A DNA stretch of 32,678 nt. Source: Candidatus Solibacter sp. Its GTDB lineage: Bacteria > Acidobacteriota > Terriglobia > Bryobacterales > Bryobacteraceae. The stretch's first letter is position 1, and every line of letters begins with the position of its first letter. The stretch covers positions 1 through 32,678 of the forward strand of contig JANYJN010000009.1 of NCBI GenBank assembly GCA_025358475.1, given 5' to 3'. Of the stretch, positions 16,491 through 28,546 are shown in pieces. The notes beneath the pieces are model-generated. The model worked only from the letters and a program-made list of their open reading frames with translations, had not been told where the DNA came from and ran no database searches. The position numbers were made by a program, and so were the translations under genes.

Positions 16491-17375
16491 ATGGTTTTTG
16501 ACAGCACTACGCGCCGCGCGGTCATCGGCGGGGCATTTGCGATGAGCGCTTCGCAATACGCTGCCGCTCAAACGTCCGGGACCCTGACGGCAGACCAGGT
16601 GATCGACAGAATCCGCCAAAATGTGGGCGTGCCATGGCGGGCGCAAACCGTCGACAAAATCGTCCTGGGTGACGGAGCAACCCCCGTGAAAGGGGTCGCC
16701 ACGACGATGATGGCGACATTCGACGTGGTGAAGCGGTGCGTGGCCGCCGGCATGAATCTGATCATCACCCACGAAACTCCGGTTTACATTCATCAGGACG
16801 ATGTTCAGCCGCTTGCAAAAGATCCAACATATCTGGCGAAGAAGGAGTACATCGAAAGGAACCAGGCGGTTGTCTTCCATTTCCACGATCACTGGCATTC
16901 CCGGCGTCCGGATGGCATCGCAACGGGCATGACCCGGGAACTCGGATGGGAGAAAAACATCGATCTCGAAAACCCCCGCAGGTATACTTTTCCGGGCACG
17001 CCTCTGGCTCAGTTCGCGAAGGACATGCAAACCAGGCTGAGCGCACGCACGATGCGTGTTGTCGGAGATCCGAAGATGCCCGTGAACAGAGTAACGGCCA
17101 GTTGGGGCTATATGTCGGCGGTTGCCATGGCGGCGCGGCCGGAGATCGAGGTTCTCGTCGTTGGCGAAACCCGCGAGTGGGAGGTGGTCGAGTACATGCA
17201 GGATTGCATCGCCGCGGGTCAGAAGAAAGCCCTGATTATCGTGGGGCACGTGCTCTCCGAACAGGCCGGAATGAAGTACTGCGCGGAGTGGCTGAAGACT
17301 CTCGTCACCGAGGTCCCGGTGCAATTCATCGCCGCGCCGGAACCGTTCTGGAGTCCTAATAACCCCGCCGCCTGA
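16491..17375 (+). CDS. NIF3-like family protein with Tat-type leader
   Basis: I prefer ATG 16491, since the leader then reads STTRRAVIGGAFAMSASQYAAA, a twin-arginine-like export signal with GGAGGGTGG ahead. ATG 16452 has no ribosome-binding site. The protein has the NIF3/YbgI (GTP cyclohydrolase I type 2-like) layout. VDKIVLGDG and GVATTMMATFDVVKRCVAAG are followed by NLIITHET with H94, where the usual second His of THH is Glu. FHFHDHWH lies in the middle, and GHVLSE gives the H253-x3-E257 metal ligands near the C-terminus. NIF3 proteins are dinuclear-metal proteins of unclear activity and normally cytosolic. An exported version next to arabinofuranosidase and GH43 genes is unusual. It sits 66 bases before GH51, probably co-transcribed. 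Confidence 0.8.
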   Translation: MVFDSTTRRAVIGGAFAMSASQYAAAQTSGTLTADQVIDRIRQNVGVPWRAQTVDKIVLGDGATPVKGVATTMMATFDVVKRCVAAGMNLIITHETPVYIHQDDVQPLAKDPTYLAKKEYIERNQAVVFHFHDHWHSRRPDGIATGMTRELGWEKNIDLENPRRYTFPGTPLAQFAKDMQTRLSARTMRVVGDPKMPVNRVTASWGYMSAVAMAARPEIEVLVVGETREWEVVEYMQDCIAAGQKKALIIVGHVLSEQAGMKYCAEWLKTLVTEVPVQFIAAPEPFWSPNNPAA

Positions 17376-17441
17376 GAGCGCCGTGCGCTAATCTGAGCAG
17401 CATCGGCGAGCCGTCACGCCAGCATGCACGAAAAGGACATT

Positions 17442-19346
17442 ATGAACAATCGTTCCGCTATCGCTTCCACCGCATTCCTACTGGCTGCCCTGGCGGCGCC
17501 AGCCCTGCGCGGACAGGCGCCAGCGACGCTCAGCGTGGAGTTAAGCCGGCCGAAAGCGGCCGTGAGTCCGATGTTGTACGGTCTCATGACCGAAGAGATC
17601 AATTACTCCTACGACGGCGGGTTATACGCGGAACTGGTCCGCAACCGCACGTTCCGATCCGATTGGACAGGCATACTGAACTGGTTCCTGATCGAAAAAG
17701 GGACCGCGTCGGCGAAGGTGAGCGTCGATCCGAAGGAAGGGCCATCGGCAGCGCTCCCCTCGAGCGCGAAAGTCGAGATCACCAAAGCCGATGTCAACAG
17801 CCCGGCAGGTCTCCTCAACGAAGGCTACTGGGGAATCGCCGTGCGGCCGAACGCCCGGTATACAGGGTCGTTATTCGCCAAGAGCGATTCCCAGGGTACA
17901 CTGCCTGTGCGGATTGCGCTCGTGGCGGACCAGTCCGGGCAGGTTCTCGCCAAAGCGTCGGTCTCGGTCACTGGAAGCGGCTGGAAGGAGTACAAGTTCG
18001 AGATGCAGTCTGGAAATGGCGCAGCGTCCTCCGAGAACCATCTCGCGCTGACCATCGACAGACCCGCGACTCTATGGCTCCAGTTGGTTTCCCTGTTCCC
18101 TCCCACTTATCACGGCCGCCCGAACGGAAACCGCATCGACATCATGGAGAAGTTGGCCGCCATGCGTCCCACTTTCCTGCGCTTCCCCGGGGGAAACTAC
18201 CTCGAAGGCGACCGGATCGCGACTCGTTTCGATTGGAAGAAAATGATCGGTCCGCTGGTCGACCGTCCGACACACCCCACCACGTGGAGCTACCACTCCA
18301 CCGATGGCATGGGATTGCTGGAATTCCTGAAATGGTGCGAGGACCTGCACATGCAGCCTCTTCTGGGCATCTATGCCGGATACTCTCTCGGCGGGCAGGT
18401 GGTGAAGCCGGGGCCGGACCTCGATCCCTACGTCCAGGAAGGGCTGGAGGAGATCGAATACGTCACCGGAGGGACCGACACGAAGTGGGGCGCCGTGCGT
18501 GCGCGCGACGGGCATCCGGCTCCGTTCACCCTGCGCTATGTTGAGGTCGGCAACGAAGACAGTTTCGACCGCGCCGGGACCTACGACGGCCGGTATGCTC
18601 AGTTCTACAAGGCCATCAAGGCGAAATACCCGAACATCCAGGTGATCGCCACCATGCCGGTGAAAGGCATGACTCCTGATGTCGTCGATGACCATTACTA
18701 CAAGCGCGAGCAGGGAATGTTCGAAGAAGCGCGCCACTACGACAACACCGACCGCAATGGCCCGAAGATCTTCGTCGGCGAGTGGGCCACCCGCGAAGGC
18801 ACACCGACTCCCAACTTCGGCGCCGCCTTGGGCGACGCCGCGTTCCTGACCGGCCTGGAACGGAACAGCGACGTGGTCGTGATGTCGGCATACGCGCCGT
18901 TGTTCGTCAATGTCAACCCCGACGGGATGCAGTGGAGTTCCGACCTGATCGGCTACGATGCCCTGAACAGCTATGGATCGCCGAGCTACTACGCGCAGGC
19001 GATGTTCGCTTCGTGCCTGGGAGATCACACACTGAACTCCTCCGTTTCGGGAGCGGGCACCAGGTTTTTCTACTCCGTGACCTCATCGACGAACAAGCTC
19101 TGCGTGAAGTTGGTCAACGCCAGCTCGACCGAGCAGCCGGTCTCGATCGCCCTGAACGGCATCGGCGCGGGGACGCATTCCGCTCGCATCGACACGCTGA
19201 AGGCAAACACGACTTGGGCGACGAACACAATCACGCATCCCGAGCGCATCGTCCCCGTCAAGTCCACCGCGAGCATCAAGGGGGAGCGCGTGCAGCATGT
19301 GATGCCCGGTTACTCGATTCAGGTTCTGCAAATCGATCTCAAGTAG
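17442..19346 (+). CDS. GH51 alpha-L-arabinofuranosidase
   Basis: ATG 17442 is preferred over 17424 because AAAAGGA lies 6 bases ahead and the leader (AIASTAFLLAALAAPALRG) follows cleanly. The 634-residue product starts with AVSPMLYGLMTEEINYSYDGGLYAE, the usual GH51 opening. It has a carbohydrate-binding-like insert to about residue 220, then FLRFPGGNYLEG in the barrel. The acid/base is E372 in VEVGNEDSF and the nucleophile is E447 in IFVGEWATREG. The C-terminal beta sandwich ends at SIQVLQIDLK. It removes arabinofuranosyl groups from arabinoxylan or arabino-oligosaccharides. It belongs to a different GH51 subgroup from the genes at 5904 and 24811. Only 2 bases separate its stop from the GH43 start, so the two are almost certainly translationally coupled. 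Confidence 0.94.
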   Translation: MNNRSAIASTAFLLAALAAPALRGQAPATLSVELSRPKAAVSPMLYGLMTEEINYSYDGGLYAELVRNRTFRSDWTGILNWFLIEKGTASAKVSVDPKEGPSAALPSSAKVEITKADVNSPAGLLNEGYWGIAVRPNARYTGSLFAKSDSQGTLPVRIALVADQSGQVLAKASVSVTGSGWKEYKFEMQSGNGAASSENHLALTIDRPATLWLQLVSLFPPTYHGRPNGNRIDIMEKLAAMRPTFLRFPGGNYLEGDRIATRFDWKKMIGPLVDRPTHPTTWSYHSTDGMGLLEFLKWCEDLHMQPLLGIYAGYSLGGQVVKPGPDLDPYVQEGLEEIEYVTGGTDTKWGAVRARDGHPAPFTLRYVEVGNEDSFDRAGTYDGRYAQFYKAIKAKYPNIQVIATMPVKGMTPDVVDDHYYKREQGMFEEARHYDNTDRNGPKIFVGEWATREGTPTPNFGAALGDAAFLTGLERNSDVVVMSAYAPLFVNVNPDGMQWSSDLIGYDALNSYGSPSYYAQAMFASCLGDHTLNSSVSGAGTRFFYSVTSSTNKLCVKLVNASSTEQPVSIALNGIGAGTHSARIDTLKANTTWATNTITHPERIVPVKSTASIKGERVQHVMPGYSIQVLQIDLK

Positions 19347-19348
19347 AT

Positions 19349-22602
<3,254 letters not shown>

Positions 22603-23742
22603 TTATTGCTTGGGCCCGTTGGGGTTGAACTCGCCGCCCTTCACCAGAAGATCGAGTATTTCTCTCGTTCTCGCAGGGCAGGCCCGCCCCTTCTGCGGCG
22701 TTAAGTTGTCGTGCTCGGATTCGATCATGGGCAGCGGTTCCTTTGGGCCGGGAATTTGGTTTAGCGCCGTCCAGACCCCGGCGGGCGGCGAAATCGTGTC
22801 GATGAAGCCCATGCCCGCAAGCACCGGCGCTTTGATGCGTGAAGCAAAATTGACGGTATCGAAATACAGCGCGGTCTTCATCACATCCGGGTTGTCCGAA
22901 GGCCAGTTGGGATAGCCGGCCTTCCGTCCGTGGAGATCTCCATTGGCGTCCGCGCCGGCAGGCACGCAGACCAGCACCCCGGTGATCTTCTCGGGCCGCA
23001 GGCCGGCGAGCACGAGACTCTGTTGTCCACCCATGCTGCCTCCCGTGAGCACGATCGTTTTGCCATCCCAGTCGGGTCTGGTGAGCAGATAATCGAGGGC
23101 ACGCGAGTCGCGCAGGTACATGCTCAGAAAATACGATTTCTCGCGATCGCTGTTGCCAATGCTCTGGTAGTTCCGCGGGACGTTCCCAGCAGCGTCCAAC
23201 GGCAGCTTATCGTGCGAATCGACGTTGATAAACAGCCAGCCTTCGGCGGCACGCTGCGCGGCGCCGCGCGCGTTCAACGCGTACACGCCGGCATACTGCA
23301 ATTGGATGAGCGCGGGAAATTTGCCTTCTTTAGCAGGTTTGGCGATGTAGCCATGCGCTTGGGATCCGAGCGCGTCCAATACGAACATATTCAACTCGAC
23401 GCCCGGCACATCGGTCTCGACCTGCTCTAGGACGGGGTTGATCGGGACCTTGGCTTGCGCCGCAAGTTTGCCGTCCCAGAATGCATCGAAATCGTCGGGG
23501 CGTTGCGTCGAGAGCCCGATTCTCACCGGCGCGACGGCGGCGCCGACCGCGTAGAGTCCGTTGTTGCGGCCTGTGTTGCCTCCGACGTAACCGGATGCCT
23601 CTGCGGCTGGAGCGTACGGCTTCACCGCGACGTAGATCATCTCAGGCTGGTCGCCCGTGATCTCGATCTTGTCCTTGCCGGAAGAAAGTTCGAGCTTGAC
23701 CCTGGCTAGCCAGGAGAGCACAGCGACGGCAGAAAGGTTCTT
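22603..23742 (-). pseudogene. AXE1-type acetyl xylan esterase, N-terminus lost
   Basis: The alpha/beta hydrolase core of the acetyl xylan esterase/cephalosporin-C deacetylase family is complete. It contains APVRIGLSTQRPDDFDAFWD, then NYQSIGNSDREKSYFLSMYL, the nucleophile S229 in LTGGSMGGQQ, GMGFIDTISPP with the probable acid, and SEHDN with the likely His. What is missing is the signal peptide and the start of the N-terminal beta domain. Its first visible strand (KLELSSGKDKIEI) is preceded directly by integrase sequence (HRYSWQQAA) in the same frame. The ORF-track start (GTG 23721) has no ribosome-binding site. The catalytic part could still be made from that GTG but would stay inside the cell. 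Its loss of export is the main consequence. Confidence 0.8.
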
Positions 23743-23972
23743 CGCGGCCTGTTGCCAGGAGTACCGATGTTACAGACCAACCAGGCGCGCGCTTGAAATC
23801 ACGATCGCGTTCGCTGCCGCCTTTTCTCGATCGGGCGTCTGTTTGGACTGTCTTTCTCCAAGGCGTCGTAAATGCGGTCGTCGTGATGGTAGTTCACGTA
23901 ATCGCGGATCAATCGGCGAAGATGCTCTTCGTTCAGCGCAATGACATGGTCCAAGATCTCGCGCCGAACGAG
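23743..23972 (-). pseudogene. Integrase-core transposase C-terminal remnant
   Basis: On the minus strand LVRREILDHVIALNEEHLRR, DYVNYHHDDRIYDAL and SPNRRPIEK read in one frame. After a one-base shift it continues AAANAIVISSARLVGL, a TAA (23770-23772) and HRYSWQQAA. This is the rve-core C-terminus of a transposase group common in Acidobacteria, whose members I recall ending GGLHHRYxWxxAA. Only about 75 codons survive. The fragment is bounded on both sides by truncated genes: the E-set esterase upstream and the AXE1 gene downstream, with which it is fused in frame. That layout points to an insertion followed by deletion. Confidence 0.75.
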
Positions 23973-23975
23973 CTG

Positions 23976-24575
23976 TTAACCGAACGGTTGCAGTTGCTTG
24001 TCCCGGGGCGTGTAGACCAAGATGTGCCGCCAGGTATTGGTCGTCTTGGCAAAGCAATTCTTGATCAGCACATTGCTGTGCGGCACATCTTTGATGTCAT
24101 AGAAGTCCACGCCCGGCTCGGGGACTTCAAAGGCGTTGCACATGTGGCCGTAACCGATGAACGCCTGTGTGGCCGGGTCCAGCACGATCGCGCCATCCAC
24201 GATCATCCAGTAGTTGTGATAACCGGGAGCCTGCGGCGCGCTGGTGTAGGTCCACACTCCATCGGCGCTTTTGACCATGGCAAACGGAACATTGACGATG
24301 GAGACCTGCAGCTTCTGCGCGATGGGCGCGTTGAAGCGGAAGTTCACCCGCGAGTCAGCTTCGATCCGCGGATACTGAACGCCCGGAAAGTTGTACGGTG
24401 ACGGATGTGCCGGAACGGCAGGCGCGTCGACAGGGGCCGCCGGAGCGGGGGCCGGTTCCTGCCTTGCGGCGGGCTTCCCGTCCTTCGAAGCCTTCTTGGT
24501 CTGAGCGAAACCGGTTCCACCCGCCAAAATGGCCGCGGACAAAGCAAAGATTGATGCTCGTCTCAGGGGCTTCAA
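23976..24575 (-). pseudogene. Esterase N-terminal half (E-set domain), hydrolase domain lost
   Basis: The only in-frame start is TTG 24575, with a GGGAG too close to be ideal. The signal peptide is ASIFALSAAILAGGTGFAQ, followed by a Pro/Ala-rich linker and the E-set domain: YNFPGVQYPRIEADSRVNF, GVWTYTSAPQAPGYHNYWMI, EPGVDFYDIKDVPHSNVLIK. It then enters the hydrolase (HILVYTPRDKQ) and stops at 23976. Homologues continue YTPPGYE...YPVLYLxHG for another 220 or more residues, so all catalytic residues are missing. The cut coincides with the integrase remnant. The stump could still be made as a secreted carbohydrate-binding-like domain, but that is speculation. Confidence 0.75.
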
Positions 24576-24723
24576 TCTCCCGGAATCGTCTTAGCACGTT
24601 TCACCGAACCAATTTGGCACGGCTCATCCGATCGTTCGATCCCGCAACTCGAGCGGCGCGAATCGGTGCAAGCTGCGCCGCCGTGTCAGGCGCTCGTGCG
24701 CCTTCCGGGCGACCTAAAGTAGA

Positions 24724-24751
24724 CGCACTTGAGTGCGCTCGGATATATAAT
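24724..24751 (+). promoter_or_regulatory. TATAAT box with adjacent palindrome upstream of GH51
   Basis: CGCACT-TG-AGTGCG (24724-24737) overlaps where a -35 box would be, and TATAAT lies at 24746-24751, 59 bases before the GH51 start. No good -35 is seen, suggesting activator dependence. The string TATATAATCG also occurs at the 4080 promoter. Confidence 0.4.
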
Positions 24752-24810
24752 CGACTGTTCCAACCTGGTGGTATGGGAAATTCCGGTTTGATTCCGACAG
24801 GGAGGGAGTA

Positions 24811-26922
24811 ATGCCGAGAAGACTCTTCGCACTGATTCTGGCGGGGACCGCTTTGGTTTCCGCGCCGAGCGCGCAGACCGCTAGTGCGCCCGGGAAGAGA
24901 ATCTCCGTGATCATCGATGCCGGCAAGACCGCTCCACCCATCTCCCCGTACCTCTTCGGTCAATTCATCGAGCACATCGGCGATCTGATCAACCGGAGCC
25001 TGTGGGCCGAAATGCTCGACGATCGGAAGTTCTACAACGACATCAACTCCAAGCCCTCCCCGCCGGGGCCCGGCCGCGGCGGACGCGGCGGCAGGACGTC
25101 AGCCTTGTGGCGGCCCATCGGCCCGGATGAGTCCGTAGCGATGGACCGCCAGCATCCGTACGTCGGCGAGCACGCGCCGCTGGTCCGGCTGGCGGGCGAC
25201 GCGGCGAGAGGAATTCAGCAGGGCCGTATTGCGCTGCGCAAGGGGAGGGTCTACACCGGGCGGGTCGTGCTTGCGGGTGATCGTGGTGCCAAAGTGGTTG
25301 TGAGTCTCGTGTGGGGCGCCGGCCCGGGCGACCGGCAGGTTGTTCCGATAACGGGCCTGGGCGCGTCCTATTCGAAGTTCCCGCTGAAGTTCACCGCCGG
25401 AAGCGACAACAACGACGGACGGATCGAGATCTCCGGGACAGGCCAGGGTTCGTTCCATATCGGGGCGGTTTCGCTCATGCCCGCCGATAACATCCGCGGC
25501 TTCCGTCCGGATACCATCGCCCTACTGAAGCAGCAGCGCTCTGGAATGTGGCGGTTCCCGGGAGGCAACTACCTCTCAGCTCATGAGTGGCGCGACGCGA
25601 TCGGTGATTCGGATAAGCGGCCGCCGCGTCCGGATCCCGTCCGCAATGGGTTTCAGCCGAACGATGTCGGCACCGACGAGTTCATGATCCTGATGGAACT
25701 GTTGGGCGTGGACCCGTTCATAAGCGTGAACGCCGGTTTCGGAGACGCCTGGTCGGCGGCGCAGTTGGTGGAGTACGCCAACGGGGCGGCGAGTACTCCC
25801 ATGGGCCGGCAGCGGGCGGCCAACGGCCACCCGGCGCCCTACAACATCAAATGGTGGGGAATAGGCAATGAGATGTACGGGGCATGGCAGTTCGGCGTCA
25901 TGCCGCTCAGCCAGTTCGTAGTCAAGCACAACATGTTCGCTCAGGCGATGCGCAAGGTCGATCCGAACATCACGCTCCTCGCGACCGGGGCCACTCCCGA
26001 AGAGATGACCATCTACGGGCTTGCGCTCCCGATCGTGAGTAAGCTGATACCGGACTTCGGTTCCCCCGGCGATTGGGATTTCGGACTGTTTACTCGCTGC
26101 TTCGACTCCATCGATGTCATGTCGGAGCATTTCTACTCCTATGCCGGGCAGCGATTCGATCATTCGTTGGGCCTCAAACCGGCCGCCTTCAGCCGCACCA
26201 ATTATATGCTCAAGGTCGACGAACCGTTGGTGGAATGGGCCCGCCGTCCGGCGAACAGGGTGCGCAACAAGGTCGAGGCCTATGACGAGTACCTGCAGCG
26301 CATTCCGGCGCTCAAGACGAGGCGGATCCCGATGGCGATTGACGAATGGGCCTACTCCGGTTCCGGAAACAACCTCAAAGGAAGCTTGGCGAACGCGATG
26401 GTGCTCCAGGAAATGTTCCGGCATACGGATCTGATCAAGATGGCCGGCCACACCATGGGGACGTCCTCGATCGACTACACCGCGACGGAAGCGGCGCTCA
26501 ACACGACCGGGCTCCTTTTCAAACTGTATCGGGACCACTTCGGCTCCATACCGGTGGAGGTCGGCGGCAACTCACCCGTGCCTCCGCCGCTATATCCGGT
26601 GGGCGCCGATCAGCCGAGAATCAACGCCGGCAGCCCCACCTATCCGGTGGACGTGACCGCCGCTTTGACGAGCGATGGAAAGTTCCTGACCGTGGCTGTC
26701 ATCAACTCGAACGAATCCGCGCAGGAGGTCGACCTCAGCATCAAGGGAATCACGCTCCGCGGAAAAGGGCGGATGTGGCGCATGACCGGCGACAGTCTGA
26801 ATGCCGCGACCGGCCTGGGCAGAAACGAAGTCCGCATCGTGGAAACGCCGTTGACCGGAACGCCCAAGGCGCTGACGATTGCGCCGATCAGCATCGATAT
26901 CTACGAGTTCGAGAGACAGTAA
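24811..26922 (+). CDS. GH51 alpha-L-arabinofuranosidase
   Basis: ATG 24811 follows GGGAGGGAG. The 703-residue product has a Sec leader (RLFALILAGTALVSAPSA), then ISPYLFGQFIEHIGDLINRSLWAEM, the GH51 N-terminal strand. A Gly/Arg-rich insert (PGPGRGGRGGRTS) precedes the carbohydrate-binding-like sandwich (YTGRVVLAGDRGAKVVVSL to about residue 225). The barrel carries MWRFPGGNYLS, the acid/base E354 in GIGNEMYG and the nucleophile E512 in AIDEWAYSG. The C-terminal beta sandwich closes with SIDIYEFERQ. It shares the order and many blocks (PADN-x-RGF, GNEMYG.WQ) with the enzyme at 5904, so the two are probably paralogues, here Sec- rather than Tat-exported. It is divergent from the truncated esterase and 148 bases ahead of another esterase. 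Confidence 0.94.
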   Translation: MPRRLFALILAGTALVSAPSAQTASAPGKRISVIIDAGKTAPPISPYLFGQFIEHIGDLINRSLWAEMLDDRKFYNDINSKPSPPGPGRGGRGGRTSALWRPIGPDESVAMDRQHPYVGEHAPLVRLAGDAARGIQQGRIALRKGRVYTGRVVLAGDRGAKVVVSLVWGAGPGDRQVVPITGLGASYSKFPLKFTAGSDNNDGRIEISGTGQGSFHIGAVSLMPADNIRGFRPDTIALLKQQRSGMWRFPGGNYLSAHEWRDAIGDSDKRPPRPDPVRNGFQPNDVGTDEFMILMELLGVDPFISVNAGFGDAWSAAQLVEYANGAASTPMGRQRAANGHPAPYNIKWWGIGNEMYGAWQFGVMPLSQFVVKHNMFAQAMRKVDPNITLLATGATPEEMTIYGLALPIVSKLIPDFGSPGDWDFGLFTRCFDSIDVMSEHFYSYAGQRFDHSLGLKPAAFSRTNYMLKVDEPLVEWARRPANRVRNKVEAYDEYLQRIPALKTRRIPMAIDEWAYSGSGNNLKGSLANAMVLQEMFRHTDLIKMAGHTMGTSSIDYTATEAALNTTGLLFKLYRDHFGSIPVEVGGNSPVPPPLYPVGADQPRINAGSPTYPVDVTAALTSDGKFLTVAVINSNESAQEVDLSIKGITLRGKGRMWRMTGDSLNAATGLGRNEVRIVETPLTGTPKALTIAPISIDIYEFERQ

Positions 26923-27070
26923 CGCCTCGCGGCGTACACCATGTGCGAGATCGAGGAGACTCCTATCCCGGTATGGAAGCGATGCCATAAAGAAGGCGCC
27001 GATTGACGTCCGGACCGCGCCCTGTTAACGTCTGTGGTCAGTCAAACTGATTTCATGAAAGGAGTGCCTG

Positions 27071-28369
27071 ATGAAGACCGCAGCTCTGACGCTCGCTTTT
27101 TTGGCCGTTTCGGCGCGCGTCCCGTTGATCGCACAACCGCCGCAACTCACGCCGGAGGCGCAGGCGGCGCGGCAGGCGCAGCAGGCGCAAATGACGCAGC
27201 AAGCGCTTGCAGCCGCCAAAATTCCGCCGGTGGAAGATTTTAAACCCTCGGCGCTCAACCAGCCGGGCAAACAGTACCCCGAGGTCAACTCGGAACGGCG
27301 CGTCCGCAGCACCTTACGAGCCCCGCAGGCACAGACCGTGCAACTGGATATCGGCGGCGTGCGGTACCCTATGACCAAAGGCGCCGACGGCGTCTGGACC
27401 GGCTCTTCGGCGCCTCAGGACGAGGGTTTCCACTACTACCAGTTCAACGTCGATGGGGTCAATGTCCCGGACCCCGGCACCCTGATGTTCTACGGCGCCA
27501 GCCGTTGGGGCAGCGGGGTCGAAGTCCCCGCCAATGACCGGGACTTTTATGCGATGAAGGACGTGCCTCATGGCCACCTGCAACAGGTCCTTTACCTATC
27601 CAAGACCGCCCAGAATGCCGTTCTGCGCTGCTTCGTTTACACCCCTCCGGGCTATGAGAAGGAACGGTCAACACGATATCCGGTCCTGTATCTGCAACAC
27701 GGCGGCGGAGAAGACGAAACCGGTTGGGGCGCCCAGGGGTTCGCTGGTCTGATCATGGACAACCTGATCGCCGCCGGCAAAACCAAGCCCTTCATCATCG
27801 TGATGGCCAATAGCTATGTCCCCGGCGCAGCCGGCGGACGCGGTCCTGGAGCGCCTCCCGCGGTTCCACTCGCGGCGGCGCCTGCTGCCCAACCCGGAGC
27901 GCCGGGTCCCGCCGGCCCCAGTCGCGGCGGGCCCGGCGGCGGACGCGGCTTCAACTTCAGTGCCTTCGAGCACCTTCTCCTCGACGACTTGATCCCCTAC
28001 ATCGACGCCAATTTCCGCACCGTCGCCGATCAGCCGCATCGCGCCATGGCCGGCCTCTCCATGGGCGGCATGCAGACGCGGACGATCACGGCGGCCCACC
28101 TTGATAAGTTCTCCCACATTGGCATCTTCAGCGGCGGCAGCATCGGCGCGACGGATATCCCGGATATGGCCGCCTTCAAGAAGAAGGTCAAGGTCGTATT
28201 CGTTAGCTACGGAAGCCGCGAGAATGGCGCTACCGGCAAGACTAACGTGGAAGCGCTGAAGCAGGCCGGCGTCAATAGCGTCTTCTACGAATCTCCGCAG
28301 ACCGCTCACGAGTGGCTGTCCTGGCGGCGCAGCCTGTACCAATTCGCGCCGTTGCTGTTCCAGAAGTAA
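27071..28369 (+). CDS. Enterochelin-esterase-like/CE1-type esterase, exported
   Basis: ATG 27071 follows AAAGGAG. The signal peptide is AALTLAFLAVSARVPLIAQ, then a Gln/Ala-rich helix (QAARQAQQAQMTQQALAAA) not seen in the other esterases here. The E-set domain has RRVRSTLRAPQAQTVQLDIG and GFHYYQFNVDGV. The hydrolase has YPVLYLQHGGGEDE, the nucleophile S330 in MAGLSMGGMQ and H413 in QTAHEWLSW. A low-complexity Pro/Gly/Ala loop of about 50 residues (PGAPGPAGPSRGGPGGG) is inserted before the FEHLLLDDLIPYID helix. It probably removes acetyl or feruloyl groups from xylan. This is the complete reference for the truncated copies at 16038, 13881 and 23976. It is convergent with the TonB receptor. Confidence 0.92.
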   Translation: MKTAALTLAFLAVSARVPLIAQPPQLTPEAQAARQAQQAQMTQQALAAAKIPPVEDFKPSALNQPGKQYPEVNSERRVRSTLRAPQAQTVQLDIGGVRYPMTKGADGVWTGSSAPQDEGFHYYQFNVDGVNVPDPGTLMFYGASRWGSGVEVPANDRDFYAMKDVPHGHLQQVLYLSKTAQNAVLRCFVYTPPGYEKERSTRYPVLYLQHGGGEDETGWGAQGFAGLIMDNLIAAGKTKPFIIVMANSYVPGAAGGRGPGAPPAVPLAAAPAAQPGAPGPAGPSRGGPGGGRGFNFSAFEHLLLDDLIPYIDANFRTVADQPHRAMAGLSMGGMQTRTITAAHLDKFSHIGIFSGGSIGATDIPDMAAFKKKVKVVFVSYGSRENGATGKTNVEALKQAGVNSVFYESPQTAHEWLSWRRSLYQFAPLLFQK

Positions 28370-28436
28370 GCATGGACGTGCGTTCGTCACGCGACGGCGT
28401 CAACCTGACGAATCAGCCACGGAGGTTGCGCCCCGC

Positions 28437-28470
28437 GCGGACTGCTGCCTCAACCAGGGCCGCAGTCCGC
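28437..28470. terminator. Hairpin between convergent esterase and receptor genes
   Basis: GCGGACTGC (28437-28445) and GCAGTCCGC (28462-28470) form a perfect 9-bp stem with a 16-base loop in the 177-base gap between two convergent stop codons. There is no U-run, so it may be a Rho-independent-like or mRNA-protecting structure. Confidence 0.4.
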
Positions 28471-28546
28471 CGGATGCGGCGGGTGTCGGCTGTAAACTGC
28501 GCGTACGCCAGCTTTCGACGCAGCCGCCGCTACCGTTTATCGGATC

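Noticed and set aside
18782-19348. Upstream extension of the GH43 ORF
   Set aside because: It overlaps the GH51 C-terminus out of frame and is Arg-rich nonsense. The signal peptide starts at 19349.
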